Source: Ardenticatenaceae bacterium
GTDB lineage: Bacteria > Chloroflexota > Anaerolineae > Promineifilales > Promineifilaceae
Direction: 5' to 3'
DNA: 64,000 nucleotides
NCBI GenBank assembly: GCA_020634215.1
Contig: JACKCD010000026.1
Coordinates: forward strand, 1 to 64,000
The notes below the pieces were generated by a model. The model ran no database searches. It worked only from the letters and a program-made list of their open reading frames with translations, and had not been told where the DNA came from. Of the stretch, positions 42,834-51,518 are shown piece by piece. How positions within the stretch are numbered: position 1 is the first letter of the stretch; every line of letters starts with the position of its first letter. The position numbers were made by a program, and so were the translations under genes.

Positions 42834-43925
42834 TTAATAGTGAACATTGACCAGCGTGCCAAGCGGTGCCCAATTAAACAGCCACTGGGAATCGGGGATG
42901 CTGACGTTAACGCAGCCGTGGCTCATGGGGTGCCCAAAGTTGTTGTGCCAATAGGCTCCGTGAATGGCGTAATCTTCATAAAAATACATGACGTAGGGAA
43001 CGCCTTCCAGATAGTAGTCGTAGCCGAGTAAACGGCCGTCCATGGTCTGGCTTTCATACTTGATCCAGGTGCGGAACTGGCCGGTGACGGTCGGGAAGTT
43101 GGGCAGGCCGCTGGAGACAAGGGCGGAATAGACCAGGGAGTCCCCCTCAAAGGCGTTGAGCGATTGGGTAGAAAGGTTGACATCAATCCATCGTTCGCTG
43201 GCGCCTACGCCAAACGGCCGTTTACCCACCCAATTGCTCACTTCCACCCCCACCACTGTGGGAATAGGCGTAGGCGTAGGAGTAGGGGTGTTGGTGGGCA
43301 AGGGGGTAGCCGTCCAGGCGGCGCGGGGCTGGCTGTCGCTGACGTTTTTTGCTAGCAGTCGTTCTGGCCGTTCGGTGGGGACGGGAGTGGGGCTGCTGGT
43401 GGGAGGAACGGCCGTTACCGTTGGTTCTGTCGTAGGCGCGACAACTGTGGCTTCAATTGTTGGCTGGCTAGTGGCGGGGGACAAAACGGCCGTTTCTGCC
43501 TGTTTGCCGCCGTTTGCCAGAAAGAACCCGGCTGCGCCCAGCAGCAGAAGCAACAGCAAGCCAACAGCCGCCCACAAAGGCCAGCGGCTTCTCGTGGGTG
43601 ATGTGGCTGGGGTGGTAGATGTGGTGGGGGAGGGAGAACGGCCGTTTGTGGCTACCAGAGGCGGTGGCACGTTGGTTTTGTCCAATCGTCGCTGTGCCCA
43701 CGCCTTGGCCTTCACCACTGTCGGGTGGGTCGGGTTCAATGCTTCCGCCCGCTGCACATATTCCATGCTGGCGGCCGGCGAGGGGGCGACGCTGGCAAGC
43801 CACAGCCAAATGGCAAAATCATCTGGCTGCTGTGCCACCGCTTGCTGCAATAAATGCCGCGCCTTTTGTTTTTCGCCCGCCTCAATGGCGGCACGTGCCC
43901 GCTGTACAAGCTCTTGAGTGTCCAT
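42834..43925 (-). CDS. L,D-transpeptidase (YkuD) with N-terminal repeat region
   Basis: Residues 1–90 look like a TPR-type helical region (RARAAIEAGEKQKARHLLQQ, FAIWLWLASVAPSPAASMEY). A single transmembrane helix follows near 120–140 (LLLLLLGAAGFFLA), then a Thr/Pro-rich linker and a YkuD domain at about 245–363. Its active site FGHPMSHGCVNVS has the catalytic Cys and His. It should cross-link or anchor peptidoglycan outside the membrane. Its start overlaps the stop of the upstream amidase (TAATG), so the two are translationally coupled. Confidence 0.9.
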   Translation of the reverse strand: MDTQELVQRARAAIEAGEKQKARHLLQQAVAQQPDDFAIWLWLASVAPSPAASMEYVQRAEALNPTHPTVVKAKAWAQRRLDKTNVPPPLVATNGRSPSPTTSTTPATSPTRSRWPLWAAVGLLLLLLLGAAGFFLANGGKQAETAVLSPATSQPTIEATVVAPTTEPTVTAVPPTSSPTPVPTERPERLLAKNVSDSQPRAAWTATPLPTNTPTPTPTPIPTVVGVEVSNWVGKRPFGVGASERWIDVNLSTQSLNAFEGDSLVYSALVSSGLPNFPTVTGQFRTWIKYESQTMDGRLLGYDYYLEGVPYVMYFYEDYAIHGAYWHNNFGHPMSHGCVNVSIPDSQWLFNWAPLGTLVNVHY

Positions 43926-44704
43926 TAAAGCCCGTTAAGATAGCACAAAATGCCGTTGGTAATGCCATTGGCCGGCACCTCGGCATTATCGTAAATAAGC
44001 TCCCGGTCTTGGTACATAAAGCCCGTTTCGATAATGATGGCCGGGGTGCCAGGGGCAATTTCGCGGAAGGCATGATAGTCGGTCATGTCCCGGGTAATGG
44101 TGTTGGCGTGGTAGGGAAGTTGCGTTTCAGCTTGGTATGCTTGCTCAATACAGATGGAGAGGTTGCTGGAGTCGGTGTAGGTAGAGCCAGCAATTTTGAA
44201 GCCGGTTGTCAAGTCAATAAAAGCGTCACACGAATCCGCATGGATGGAGACAAAGGCGGTGGCACTGTAGCCAGCCAACTGCGGGTCAAATTCGGCCAAA
44301 ATGTCGGTGCGAATGCCGCGTCCGCGCAGTTTTTCTGCCACCAATTGGGTAATCCGCAGGTTCACGTCGGCTTCGGTTAGCCCGTCGGCACACACCGCCC
44401 CGCTGTCGTTGTCCAAGTGCCCAGAAACTAACCCAACTCGCATTGGCCCCTGGCTTTGCGGCAAACGCTGTAGCACGGGGCGGTCGGGTACTGATTTGTA
44501 GATGGGGGCAATGAGGCTGTCATTGCCGCTGGCGGCAACGGCGGCGTTGACCAGACTGTCGTTGGCGGGGCTAAAGAACCAGTAGACAGTAATCATGCCG
44601 CCAAAGGCCAGCAGCAAAAAGAGCAGTAAGGCCACATGTCGGCTGAGAAAGCGGAGCCAGGCTGTGGCCGAAGACGACCAGACATTCCCATAAGGTGATT
44701 GCAT
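43925..44704 (-). CDS. N-acetylmuramoyl-L-alanine amidase (Amidase_3), membrane-anchored
   Basis: A transmembrane helix at about residues 22–42 precedes the zinc amidase domain. VGLVSGHLDNDSG supplies the first His, LTEADVNLRITQLVAEKL the Glu, and AFVSIHADSCDA the second His. IIIETGFMYQDREL holds the catalytic Glu near the C-terminus. It cleaves the bond between muramic acid and the stem peptide. It is coupled to the L,D-transpeptidase, forming a two-gene wall-remodelling operon. Confidence 0.9.
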   Translation of the reverse strand: MQSPYGNVWSSSATAWLRFLSRHVALLLFLLLAFGGMITVYWFFSPANDSLVNAAVAASGNDSLIAPIYKSVPDRPVLQRLPQSQGPMRVGLVSGHLDNDSGAVCADGLTEADVNLRITQLVAEKLRGRGIRTDILAEFDPQLAGYSATAFVSIHADSCDAFIDLTTGFKIAGSTYTDSSNLSICIEQAYQAETQLPYHANTITRDMTDYHAFREIAPGTPAIIIETGFMYQDRELIYDNAEVPANGITNGILCYLNGL

Positions 44705-44966
44705 TATGTCTATATTTTAGGTAAGGTGCTGGGTGTTTGTCAAACGGCAACTCTCTAAGGCATCGCATCTGACCTAGAAATGATGTCAGATTGTCTTACT
44801 CTCATCGGATATAGGCGAAACTGGCTTGCGCCGTTGAAATTCCATCGCTTGGCGACTGATTTCTTTTCCGCTTAATTCTGTGAAAAGATTTTGACGCCAC
44901 TGGGTATAATCAAACTTCTCTCGCTGAATTAAGGCAATGAAGCGTTCGGCTTCTACTATACTCAAA

Positions 44967-45653
44967 TCAATTTGAAACCAATAGTTTTTCATAATCAGGG
45001 TCGAGGTCAAATTTAGGCCAAAGACGCTGAATCAGCCGATTCGGGTCAAGGTTAATGCGCTCAATAAAAGCATGACAGGCATCAGCTAAGGCCGAAAGTG
45101 AAGGATGACAATACCGCTGCGTCACCTCTTCCCGCATCCACTTCCAAAGCCCTTCAATTGGGTTGAGGTCTGGACTGTAGGCTGGCAAGCGAATCAATTC
45201 AACCCCAAGTTGGTCAGCAGTTGTGGCAACCAAGTGGGAACGATGCCACGGTGCGCCATCCATGATGATATAAACGGTTTGCTTGCTTTCGCCAAGCCAC
45301 TCGGATAATGCTTGCAAGAACGCGACCGTGTTATCGCTGTTGCAGCGACCGTTTTGCCAAAGGAAGCACTGACCTTGGGTAAAATCGTAGGCACCATACC
45401 AATTGAGTTTGGCTGAGAGTCCAGGGGACTGGCTGGGCACCCAGTCGGCCTGACCCTTGGTTGACCAACTGTAGCCTAAATCCATATCCTGATGGAGATG
45501 AACCTCGTCAATGTAGATTAGACGAGCTTTATCAGCACACATGGCAACGAACAAATCCTCCAACTGCGCCGCATACGCCGCTCTTTGCTCTGGGTTTGCC
45601 TTGGCAAGCAGTTTTTTGCACTTTTTCCAACTGAGGCCTGCTTGTTGCAACAT
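44967..45653 (-). CDS. IS630 transposase, catalytic (DDE) part
   Basis: The RNase H-like domain shows RLIYIDEVHLHQDMDLGYSW (first Asp), VYIIMDGAPWHRSH (second Asp) and RLPAYSPDLNPIEGLWKWMR (final acidic residue), the IS630-type DDE signature. The frame is open upstream of the ATG at 45653 to about 45793, including ASPAEVALPGHRWTLKKVIK. The protein is therefore probably made as a frameshift fusion with the upstream HTH part. The stop lies inside the terminal repeat. Confidence 0.92.
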   Translation of the reverse strand: MLQQAGLSWKKCKKLLAKANPEQRAAYAAQLEDLFVAMCADKARLIYIDEVHLHQDMDLGYSWSTKGQADWVPSQSPGLSAKLNWYGAYDFTQGQCFLWQNGRCNSDNTVAFLQALSEWLGESKQTVYIIMDGAPWHRSHLVATTADQLGVELIRLPAYSPDLNPIEGLWKWMREEVTQRYCHPSLSALADACHAFIERINLDPNRLIQRLWPKFDLDPDYEKLLVSN

Positions 45654-45781
45654 GGTTCGAGCCTTACTCCGGCTGATTTTACTGCCGGTTTGTTGTTCGA
45701 CCAGCTTGATGACCTTCTTTAATGTCCAACGATGTCCCGGCAGAGCGACCTCAGCGGGAGATGCGGTTCTGACGCACTCGG

Positions 45782-46063
45782 TTATTTCTGCTTCCTGCTC
45801 CGAGGTAAAAAGGGGGAGCGACCCCCATTATGCTTGTAAAGGATGCCTGTTGGTCCTTCGGCATTGTAGCGATGTACCCAACCCATGACCGTCTGGTCAT
45901 CCCGCCCAATGGCACGCGCCCATTGTGTGGCATTCGTATGTTGGCTACCTATTTCGTACAACGCCTGGAATCGTTCGCGGCTTCTGGGGTGTTCAGCGGT
46001 CACCGCTAATTTTTGCAGGTCTGATAGGGTCTGATTCCATTTTGCACAATCTGGTCTTAACAT
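45782..46063 (-). CDS. IS630 transposase, N-terminal HTH part
   Basis: This 93-residue piece has the helix-turn-helix of IS630 transposases (ERFQALYEIGSQHTNATQWA, RDDQTVMGWVHRYNAEGPTG) that binds the terminal repeats. It ends soon after the string CTCCCCCTTTTTACC. A −1 shift there joins it to the open frame leading into the catalytic part, as in IS630-family elements that use programmed frameshifting. A plain mutation is the alternative. Confidence 0.88.
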   Translation of the reverse strand: MLRPDCAKWNQTLSDLQKLAVTAEHPRSRERFQALYEIGSQHTNATQWARAIGRDDQTVMGWVHRYNAEGPTGILYKHNGGRSPFLPRSRKQK

Positions 46064-46208
46064 GCGGCCTTTCTCACTTTGTTGTGTTTCCTGTTAGTTT
46101 ACCAGAAACTATGGGTTACATTTAATTTTGAGTATAATCCTAAATGGCGGGACAGAATCTCATATCCCGCCATCTTGATTTCTGCGTCTACCTTTATAGC
46201 TGTCATCA

Positions 46209-46643
46209 TTACAATCCTTGTTCAATGGCAAAGTCAATTGGATTCTTAACATGTATGCCCCCAATTGCCCCTGCTTTTTTCAAAATACCCTTGTCTACCG
46301 TTAGAAAATAATCACATTCTAACATTTGGGCACATGCCAAATGCAACGCATCAAGCGGTCTAAGACCTACAGAACACAACTCGTCCATTGTCTTCAGAAT
46401 AGCTGGCGTTTCAGACACAAACTTATCGGCTAGCATTTCCCATTTCTGGATCTCACTGCGGCGCTCGGCCAGCGGATTGGCGGCGTTTTCATAATCGAGG
46501 ATGTATGACCAGCCTAAAGCATAATCACCAGCACGAATGGCGGCCTGAATATATAGTTTAGCTTCGGTTTCCAATCGTATAGTTAGGCTACTTTGGTCAT
46601 CAAATGGCCGGTTGAAACAGCAATTGTCCAAATATAAACGCAT
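46209..46643 (-). CDS. PIN-domain protein (VapC-like toxin)
   Basis: A 144-residue PIN ribonuclease-type protein. It begins MRLYLDNCCFNRPFDD (first Asp), has WSYILDYENAANPLAE with an acidic residue, VGLRPLDALHLACAQML, and CDYFLTVDKGIL near the end. These acidic residues form the usual metal site. Its partner gene starts at its stop codon and is broken by IS630, so the PIN gene stands without a complete partner. It may be inactive in practice or tamed in another way. Confidence 0.82.
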   Translation of the reverse strand: MRLYLDNCCFNRPFDDQSSLTIRLETEAKLYIQAAIRAGDYALGWSYILDYENAANPLAERRSEIQKWEMLADKFVSETPAILKTMDELCSVGLRPLDALHLACAQMLECDYFLTVDKGILKKAGAIGGIHVKNPIDFAIEQGL

Positions 46644-46761
46644 CTTCTACCTTCTTGCGTTGAAGCATTGGTGTCAAGGAGTACCCAGATGCCACCTTAC
46701 AACGAGAACAGTATATTGGCTAAAATTATTTTTAGCAATCACGGGTGGCTGTCATGAGTGC

Positions 46762-46805
46762 GTCTATCGCGTATTGCGTCCCCAAACGCGCAATACGCGA
46801 TAGAC
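46762..46805. repeat. GTCTATCGCGTATTGCGT hairpin
   Basis: The arm GTCTATCGCGTATTGCGT pairs with CGCAATACGCGATAGAC after a short loop, just downstream of the large lipoprotein gene. It could stop transcription but has no T-run. Confidence 0.65.
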
Positions 46806-46813
46806 TAGGACGG

Positions 46814-48658
46814 TTAGCGTGTGATGGATGCGCCGGTGTAAAGGGCGGGTGGGGCTTCACTGTCGTCGCTGCTGATGACAACGGCAACCTGGACAAAGTC
46901 GGGGGCATCGCTGGGGATGGAGAGCGATAGCTCCCAGAAGCCAAAGTCACCGACGGTGGCGGTGCCTTCAGCAATGATAGCATTGTCGTCACTGCGGCTG
47001 AGGGTGACGGTGACTTCTTCGGCATTAACGGCCGTTCCCGCAATTCTCTCTGTCCGCCCCGCCTTGAGCACCATGTTGAACCCGGCTTCCAGCGAAATTC
47101 GGTTGGCGTTGGGGTCGTCGTCGGCCAGCACCGGCACCGACATGGCGGTGGCTGCCCATGCCCCATTGCCCATTTTGCCGGTGTAGACAATGGCGCAACT
47201 ATCGTCGCCCTCGATGGCTTGCGGCAAGATGAGGACACCCGTCCAGCCAGTATCGCGGTCGGCGGCGGCGGGGGTGACGGTGAAGCTTTGTTGGGCGGCA
47301 AAGCGGCTACAGCCGTCTACCAGCAGACCGATAGTGATGGTGTTGTCAACCGGGTTGCGGACTTGGCCTTCAAAGTAGAGGGGGTAGCCAGAAACGGCCG
47401 TTTCTCCCACAATGGGTCGATAAAGCTGCACCACTGGTTCACCCGCCGCTCGTGGCATTGCTGCAATGGTAACGATTTCTAGCGGAACCGTGACGGATTC
47501 GCTGCCATTGATGATCAGCAGGCGAGCCGGGCCGGTGTACGCCGAGGGCACATCCATTGTCAGCGACCAGTTGCCGCTGCTGGGGGAGGTTTGTCCTACT
47601 GCCAGCGTCGTTTCCTCCGCCCAAAGCTGTGCTTCAACCAGATTGGTGTCGTTGATAGAACGGCCGTTAACCACCAGCGGTTGGCTCGGCTGGACTTGCC
47701 CATAAGCTAAGGGGTAATCTACCGTCAAGGCTTCGGCCGACTCCGCTGGCGGCGCGGGGGCAACGTTCAGCGATTGTACCATCGCGTCAAGCAATGAGAC
47801 CGCCGGGGTAAAGGTGGCATCATCGGCCGTGGTGAGAGCATCGGTGAGTTCGCTGTGGTAGGTGTCAATTTGCTCAATAAAGGCATCGTAGTCAAAGGTA
47901 GCGTTGTCAATTTCGTTGGGCAAATCAGCCTGGGCGATTGGCAGAATGGCGGATATGTAGGTTTGCTGGTCGCTGGTCAACCCCTGGAAGGTGTAGAACA
48001 ATTCCCTGTTGGTGATAGGGTAGGCGGCTTGGGCGTAGAAGGTCAGATAGGCCACGCCGCTGCCACCAGCAAAGTCGAGATAGTGAATGCGGGCGCGAAT
48101 GACTTGGGCGGCACCGAAGATGGGTAGAAAGGGGAGTTCGTCGGTGGAGGTAGACGGCCGTTCCTGTAAAAGCTGGGTCAACGCCTCAATCCGTTCACTC
48201 GCTGCCACACTTAGGCTGGCGTAGTCACGCGCCGGATAGACCTCGATGTGGGGGTCTTGAAAGGTATCAGTGAGTGGATAGCCAACTAGCATGAAGCGGT
48301 CATAGGCTGGGTTGGTTGCCCAGGGAGGGGCATTGTCATCGGCTACATTGGCTGGCTCTTGTTCGATGATGATCTCACTGGCAAGGTCGTCATAGATAAA
48401 GCTGATACCATTGCTGGCAACGGCCGTTTCTTCAACCACGGTTGTTGTGGCGGTTGGTTCCGGGGTAGGAACGGCCGTTGGTTCCAGCGTTGGCTCTGTC
48501 GTTGGTGCGTCAGCAACGGGTTCACTAGTGGGCGGGATGGTGGTGGGGCTGGGTTCGGTGGTGGCAGGAACGGCCGTTGGTAGCGGCGTGACCGGTGCTG
48601 GCTGGCCGCAGCTAATGAGTAGCATAAGCAGCAAAATGGAAAAAAGTTTGGTTCGCAT
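46814..48658 (-). CDS. Large surface lipoprotein with Ig-like C-terminal repeats
   Basis: The signal peptide ends in a lipobox, LLLMLLISCGQ (Cys at about residue 18), so the protein is lipid-anchored outside. A long Thr/Pro/Glu-rich linker follows (residues 20–80), then a region with no family I recognise (80–320). Three beta-rich segments follow (for example LAYGQVQPSQPLVVNGRSI, IVGETAVSGYPLYFEGQVRN and ISLEAGFNMVLKAGRTERIA) that resemble Gmad2 or Ig-like domains. A function cannot be assigned. Confidence 0.75.
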   Translation of the reverse strand: MRTKLFSILLLMLLISCGQPAPVTPLPTAVPATTEPSPTTIPPTSEPVADAPTTEPTLEPTAVPTPEPTATTTVVEETAVASNGISFIYDDLASEIIIEQEPANVADDNAPPWATNPAYDRFMLVGYPLTDTFQDPHIEVYPARDYASLSVAASERIEALTQLLQERPSTSTDELPFLPIFGAAQVIRARIHYLDFAGGSGVAYLTFYAQAAYPITNRELFYTFQGLTSDQQTYISAILPIAQADLPNEIDNATFDYDAFIEQIDTYHSELTDALTTADDATFTPAVSLLDAMVQSLNVAPAPPAESAEALTVDYPLAYGQVQPSQPLVVNGRSINDTNLVEAQLWAEETTLAVGQTSPSSGNWSLTMDVPSAYTGPARLLIINGSESVTVPLEIVTIAAMPRAAGEPVVQLYRPIVGETAVSGYPLYFEGQVRNPVDNTITIGLLVDGCSRFAAQQSFTVTPAAADRDTGWTGVLILPQAIEGDDSCAIVYTGKMGNGAWAATAMSVPVLADDDPNANRISLEAGFNMVLKAGRTERIAGTAVNAEEVTVTLSRSDDNAIIAEGTATVGDFGFWELSLSIPSDAPDFVQVAVVISSDDSEAPPALYTGASITR

Positions 48659-48691
48659 GTCAAATACCTCTGCGGAATAGTTGCTCCATAA

Positions 48692-48720
48692 AAAGAGCCG
48701 CTACCCAAAAGCAGCGGCTA
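48692..48720 (-). terminator. Probable terminator upstream of the lipoprotein gene
   Basis: On the minus strand AGCCGCT pairs with AGCGGCT around a 10-base loop, followed by CTTTTTAT. It would end transcripts from the methyltransferase gene. Confidence 0.7.
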
Positions 48721-48839
48721 TCTGGTGTGTCTACCCAAAATTATACGCCAAAATGGATAGATAATGCTGGATTTTTAAACTACGTTTGGCCTACTGACTA
48801 ACCTGGGCAAGCAAGAGCCAAAAACGTTACAAAGAGCCT

Positions 48840-48940
48840 CACAGAGAAGTTACAGAGAGGCACAGAGAAAAAACGAGGTGTTTTCTCGCTTTCTCTGTGA
48901 AACTCTCCCCTATCTCTGTGTAACTCTGTGTCACTTCCCA
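48840..48940. repeat. CACAGAGA-type imperfect inverted repeat
   Basis: CACAGAGAAGTTACAGAGAG and CACAGAGAAAA are followed by TTTCTCTGTGA, ATCTCTGTGTAAC and TCTGTGTCAC, giving extended complementarity around a central AACGAGGTG. It is another short-unit repeat in an intergenic gap. Confidence 0.7.
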
Positions 48941-48953
48941 TTATGACGGGTGG

Positions 48954-49820
48954 TTAAAACGGCCGTTTTCCCATCATCGTAAACGTCATCGGCAGTTTCG
49001 TCTTGTCTGCGGCCGACAGGTAGGGGAAGCTTACCCAATATTCATTGGGATATTCGCCCAGGTGGGTGACGGTTAGCCCCGCCCCTGTGAGCGCCTGAAA
49101 AATTTCTGCCAGCGTCCACAGTCGCTCATATTTGCGCGACTGCTGCTCGACGCCAATCTCTAAATCGCCGATGTAGGTTGGCCCCCACCCCTTGCCCGAC
49201 TCGCTATGGCCGAAATAGCTGCTGCCGGCCGCCTGGATCGTGTCAGCACCCTGGTCAAACAGCCATGAAGCAGGGTGGTCGTCCAAAATGTGGAAGGTGC
49301 CACCTGGTTTCAGCAGCCGATAAATGACAGCCGCCCAGCCGTGCAGGTCGTGGAGCCAGCAGAGTGCCCCTTGCCCGGTGTAAACCAAATCGGCAATGCC
49401 GTTGAGTTCGGTGGGGGTGTCGAGGATGTCACAGCGGAACCAGCGGGCGGGGGCGTTGAGGGCAGCGCTGGTTTGCCGGGCATTGGCGATGTGGACATCG
49501 GAAATGTCCACGCCAATGACCTGCTTGACCCCTTCGTTCCAGAGCGAAAGCGTATCTTCGCCGGAAGCGCATTGCAGATGAACGGCCGTTTTACACCATT
49601 CCCCCAAATTGCCCAAATTCGCCTTCTCCAGCGGATGCAAGCTGCTGCCGCCACCGCGCAAAAAGGCAATCGTCTGTGCCACCTTCTCGGTGTAGTGCGC
49701 CGCCCCCTCATTCCATCCCGCCCGGTTTGACTCATGCCGCCGCCGTACCTCGGCCTTGTCAATTGCCAGCGGCTCCATTCGCCCCAGGTGATCGTCAATT
49801 TTGTGTTCGTCGTCTTGCAT
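48954..49820 (-). CDS. Class I SAM-dependent methyltransferase
   Basis: A 288-residue protein with the SAM-binding strand TAVHLQCASGEDTLSLWNEG (motif I, with GEDTL in place of the usual GxGxG), IGVDISDVHIANARQ (motif II acidic residue) and FRCDILDTP. The later GALCWLHDLHGWAAVIYRLL and GGTFHILDDHP match the post-motif region of type 11/25 methyltransferases. The substrate is unknown. No Trm112-like partner is adjacent. Confidence 0.85.
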   Translation of the reverse strand: MQDDEHKIDDHLGRMEPLAIDKAEVRRRHESNRAGWNEGAAHYTEKVAQTIAFLRGGGSSLHPLEKANLGNLGEWCKTAVHLQCASGEDTLSLWNEGVKQVIGVDISDVHIANARQTSAALNAPARWFRCDILDTPTELNGIADLVYTGQGALCWLHDLHGWAAVIYRLLKPGGTFHILDDHPASWLFDQGADTIQAAGSSYFGHSESGKGWGPTYIGDLEIGVEQQSRKYERLWTLAEIFQALTGAGLTVTHLGEYPNEYWVSFPYLSAADKTKLPMTFTMMGKRPF

Positions 49821-50001
49821 GTCTGTATCTCAAAAAGGGTTGCTCTGTGTCATTCCCATAAGTTCAGGCAAGCCCACACCACGCCACCGCGCAGTGCGGG
49901 TCCAGGAATAGTTGCCAAGATTGTAATATGCGCTCATCATCTAGGATGATAGCGTGAGCGTTTCATTATGTCACACTTTGACAGTATAAGGAGGAAATAA
50001 A

Positions 50002-50067
50002 TTGCGTTTTGGTTTGGTTCGGAATTGGGTTAATGGCAAGGGGTATTTAAAGACTAGGGAAGCTTGA
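50002..50067 (+). other. Possible small ORF with a strong ribosome binding site
   Basis: In the 49821–50158 gap a perfect AAGGAGG lies 8 bases before a TTG codon opening a 21-residue frame (RFGLVRNWVNGKGYL…). The rest of the gap shows only one AACGGCCGTT. The peptide is like nothing I know and may be a remnant. Confidence 0.2.
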
Positions 50068-50158
50068 GACTATAGCAAATTGTAAGGTGGGTTAGAAACG
50101 GCCGTTTTCCTTCAGCTCCAAGATCCCCTACATATGGAAAAATACAGCAGAGGTAAAA

Positions 50159-50566
50159 ATGCTAGAGGAAATCATTTCTGAGTTGGCACATTTAGCAGAC
50201 CTTGAAACATATGCCTGTCGGGTTTGGAGATACCAGGCGGCTCATTCAGAGATGCTGATTCGTTTTCACAAGGAGCAAGAGTTTGATGAGAATAGTTTCT
50301 TTTTGTTATTCTCAAGGGTTGCTTATTTTGAAGGCCCTATGGTGTGGAAGGGGGTAGCCTTTTCTATTGGGGCATTTGAAGAGTGCAAACAAACATTGGC
50401 CCGACTAAGGATTTGGAAGGAGACGTGGTCTGATGAAATAATGAAAGATGTTTACAGATTGTACAAACTAGAGTTAGACGCAACCCAAGTGAGAATAATA
50501 GCTAGTCCAATGGTGGATGTAGGAAATTGGTTCGATTTGCCCTTTACAGTACAACAGTCGTTTTAG
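50159..50566 (+). CDS. Hypothetical protein
   Basis: A soluble-looking protein of 135 aa without signal peptide or membrane helix. It is rich in aromatic residues (SFFLLFSRVAYFEGPMVW) and ends DVGNWFDLPFTVQQSF. I recognise no family. The codon use and AT content differ from the GC-rich genes around uvrA, and it lies between a methyltransferase and a VapBC pair, in an accessory stretch. It may be mobile cargo. Confidence 0.55.
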   Translation: MLEEIISELAHLADLETYACRVWRYQAAHSEMLIRFHKEQEFDENSFFLLFSRVAYFEGPMVWKGVAFSIGAFEECKQTLARLRIWKETWSDEIMKDVYRLYKLELDATQVRIIASPMVDVGNWFDLPFTVQQSF

Positions 50567-50633
50567 CCAAGACTTTTTGTGGGTCGGTTGGTAGATGGGG
50601 GAGAATGGTTTCACTATATCCAGTCCATTTATT

Positions 50634-51032
50634 TCATTCCCAATCCTCAATGCTCAAGCCAGAAACGCGGCTGAATTCTCTGACATTGTGTGTTACAAGA
50701 GTCAGTTGATTTGCCAATGCAATAGCGGCAATCATCAGGTCATTGGGTCCAATAGGTATACCTTGGGTCGCAAGGTTGGCCCGAATCTGGCCGTATTGCT
50801 CGGCTGCAGCATCATCAAAAGAAAAAGAACGCAATGGTGCTAAAAACCGTAGTTGATGCCCCAATGTTCGTTCTGGGTTTTGACTTCGTTGTGCCCCATA
50901 AAAAAGCTCGGCTTTCACAACCGAACAAACTACTATCTCTTCTGGCGATTCTTGCTGCAAACGGCGCATAACTGGCTGCGATTGCCCGTTTAAGTAACGG
51001 ATGCAAACATTGGTATCCAATAGATAGGTCAT
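50634..51032 (-). CDS. VapC-family PIN toxin
   Basis: The start YLLDTNVCIRYLNG gives the first catalytic Asp, VVCSVVKAELFYGA the conserved Glu, and GIPIGPNDLMIAAIAL the second Asp. LTLVTHNVREFSRVSGL is the usual C-terminus. At 132 aa it is a standard VapC, an RNase that cuts tRNA or rRNA when free. It overlaps the antitoxin gene by four bases (ATGA). Confidence 0.92.
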   Translation of the reverse strand: MTYLLDTNVCIRYLNGQSQPVMRRLQQESPEEIVVCSVVKAELFYGAQRSQNPERTLGHQLRFLAPLRSFSFDDAAAEQYGQIRANLATQGIPIGPNDLMIAAIALANQLTLVTHNVREFSRVSGLSIEDWE

Positions 51033-51250
51033 ATAATCTCTTCTCGCACCTCAAACGCATCTTGTTCGGGTCGTTCTATAGGGTCATGACGCAAGGCACC
51101 AAAAGTCTGGTCGAAATAATGTAGCGGCCAGTCAGGATGTGGTGATACCTCTGCCAACGCCAAATTGCTTGCTAAAAACTGCATCAGGCGCAGCTTTTCT
51201 CGTTTATTTAATTTATCTACTAAAGGGAGCAAATCCTCAGCAACACGCAT
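51029..51250 (-). CDS. VapB-like antitoxin
   Basis: This 73-residue protein precedes vapC with a 4-base overlap. It has DLLPLVDKLNKREKLRLMQF and a tail rich in acidic residues (ERPEQDAFEVREEII) that would wrap the toxin. I use ATG 51250 because the upstream extension is not protein-like and contains an AACGGCCGTT. The assignment rests mainly on gene order. Confidence 0.75.
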   Translation of the reverse strand: MRVAEDLLPLVDKLNKREKLRLMQFLASNLALAEVSPHPDWPLHYFDQTFGALRHDPIERPEQDAFEVREEII

Positions 51251-51348
51251 GGTAGCCTCTACAAATGAACAGTGAATCTTGGTTGTTACAGCAAACGGCC
51301 GTTTACCTAACCAACCCCCAGTATAAAACCAACCCACCCATTAGCCAA

Positions 51349-51385
51349 GACCTTCTCCGTGTCCTTCCGCGTCCTTCCGCGTCTA
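51349..51385. repeat. CCGTGTCCTTCCGCGT tandem units
   Basis: Repeated TCCTTCCGCGT units lie upstream of uvrA. They are the reverse-complement style of the ACACGGACGA units at 39366. Confidence 0.55.
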
Positions 51386-51518
51386 ACACCCACCTAAACC
51401 TGACAAAAGGTGTCAGGTATTACCCTTATCCTGTTGGTTAGCGGGGAAAGGGGAACTATGCTAAACTAATGTAGAACGCATGTTCAGCCAAAACAAACCT
51501 TTGGACAGGATAGGGCAA

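Larger units (their letters stand above)
44959..46134 (-). mobile_element. IS630-family insertion sequence, 1176 bp
   Basis: The ends TACTCAAATCAATTTGAAAC and, inverted, TACTCAAAATTAAATGTAAC are imperfect terminal repeats. Both are bordered by TA (44957–44958 and 46135–46136), the target duplication typical of IS630/Tc1. It carries two overlapping-frame transposase parts. Removing it with one TA restores the interrupted gene. Confidence 0.92.
44786..46209 (-). pseudogene. PIN-partner (putative antitoxin) gene interrupted by IS630
   Basis: Joining 46209–46137 to 44958–44786 restores an exact open frame of 81 aa. It begins MMTAIKVDAEIKMAGYEIL, continues SRHLGL at the junction and VEAERFIALIQREKFDYTQW after it, and ends KPVSPISDESKTI. 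Its start overlaps the PIN gene stop (TAATG), so it is the PIN partner, presumably the antitoxin; the family name is unknown to me. The insertion leaves only 24 native residues followed by IS-encoded residues and a stop. The 3' fragment alone could be translated from within the IS. Confidence 0.82.
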
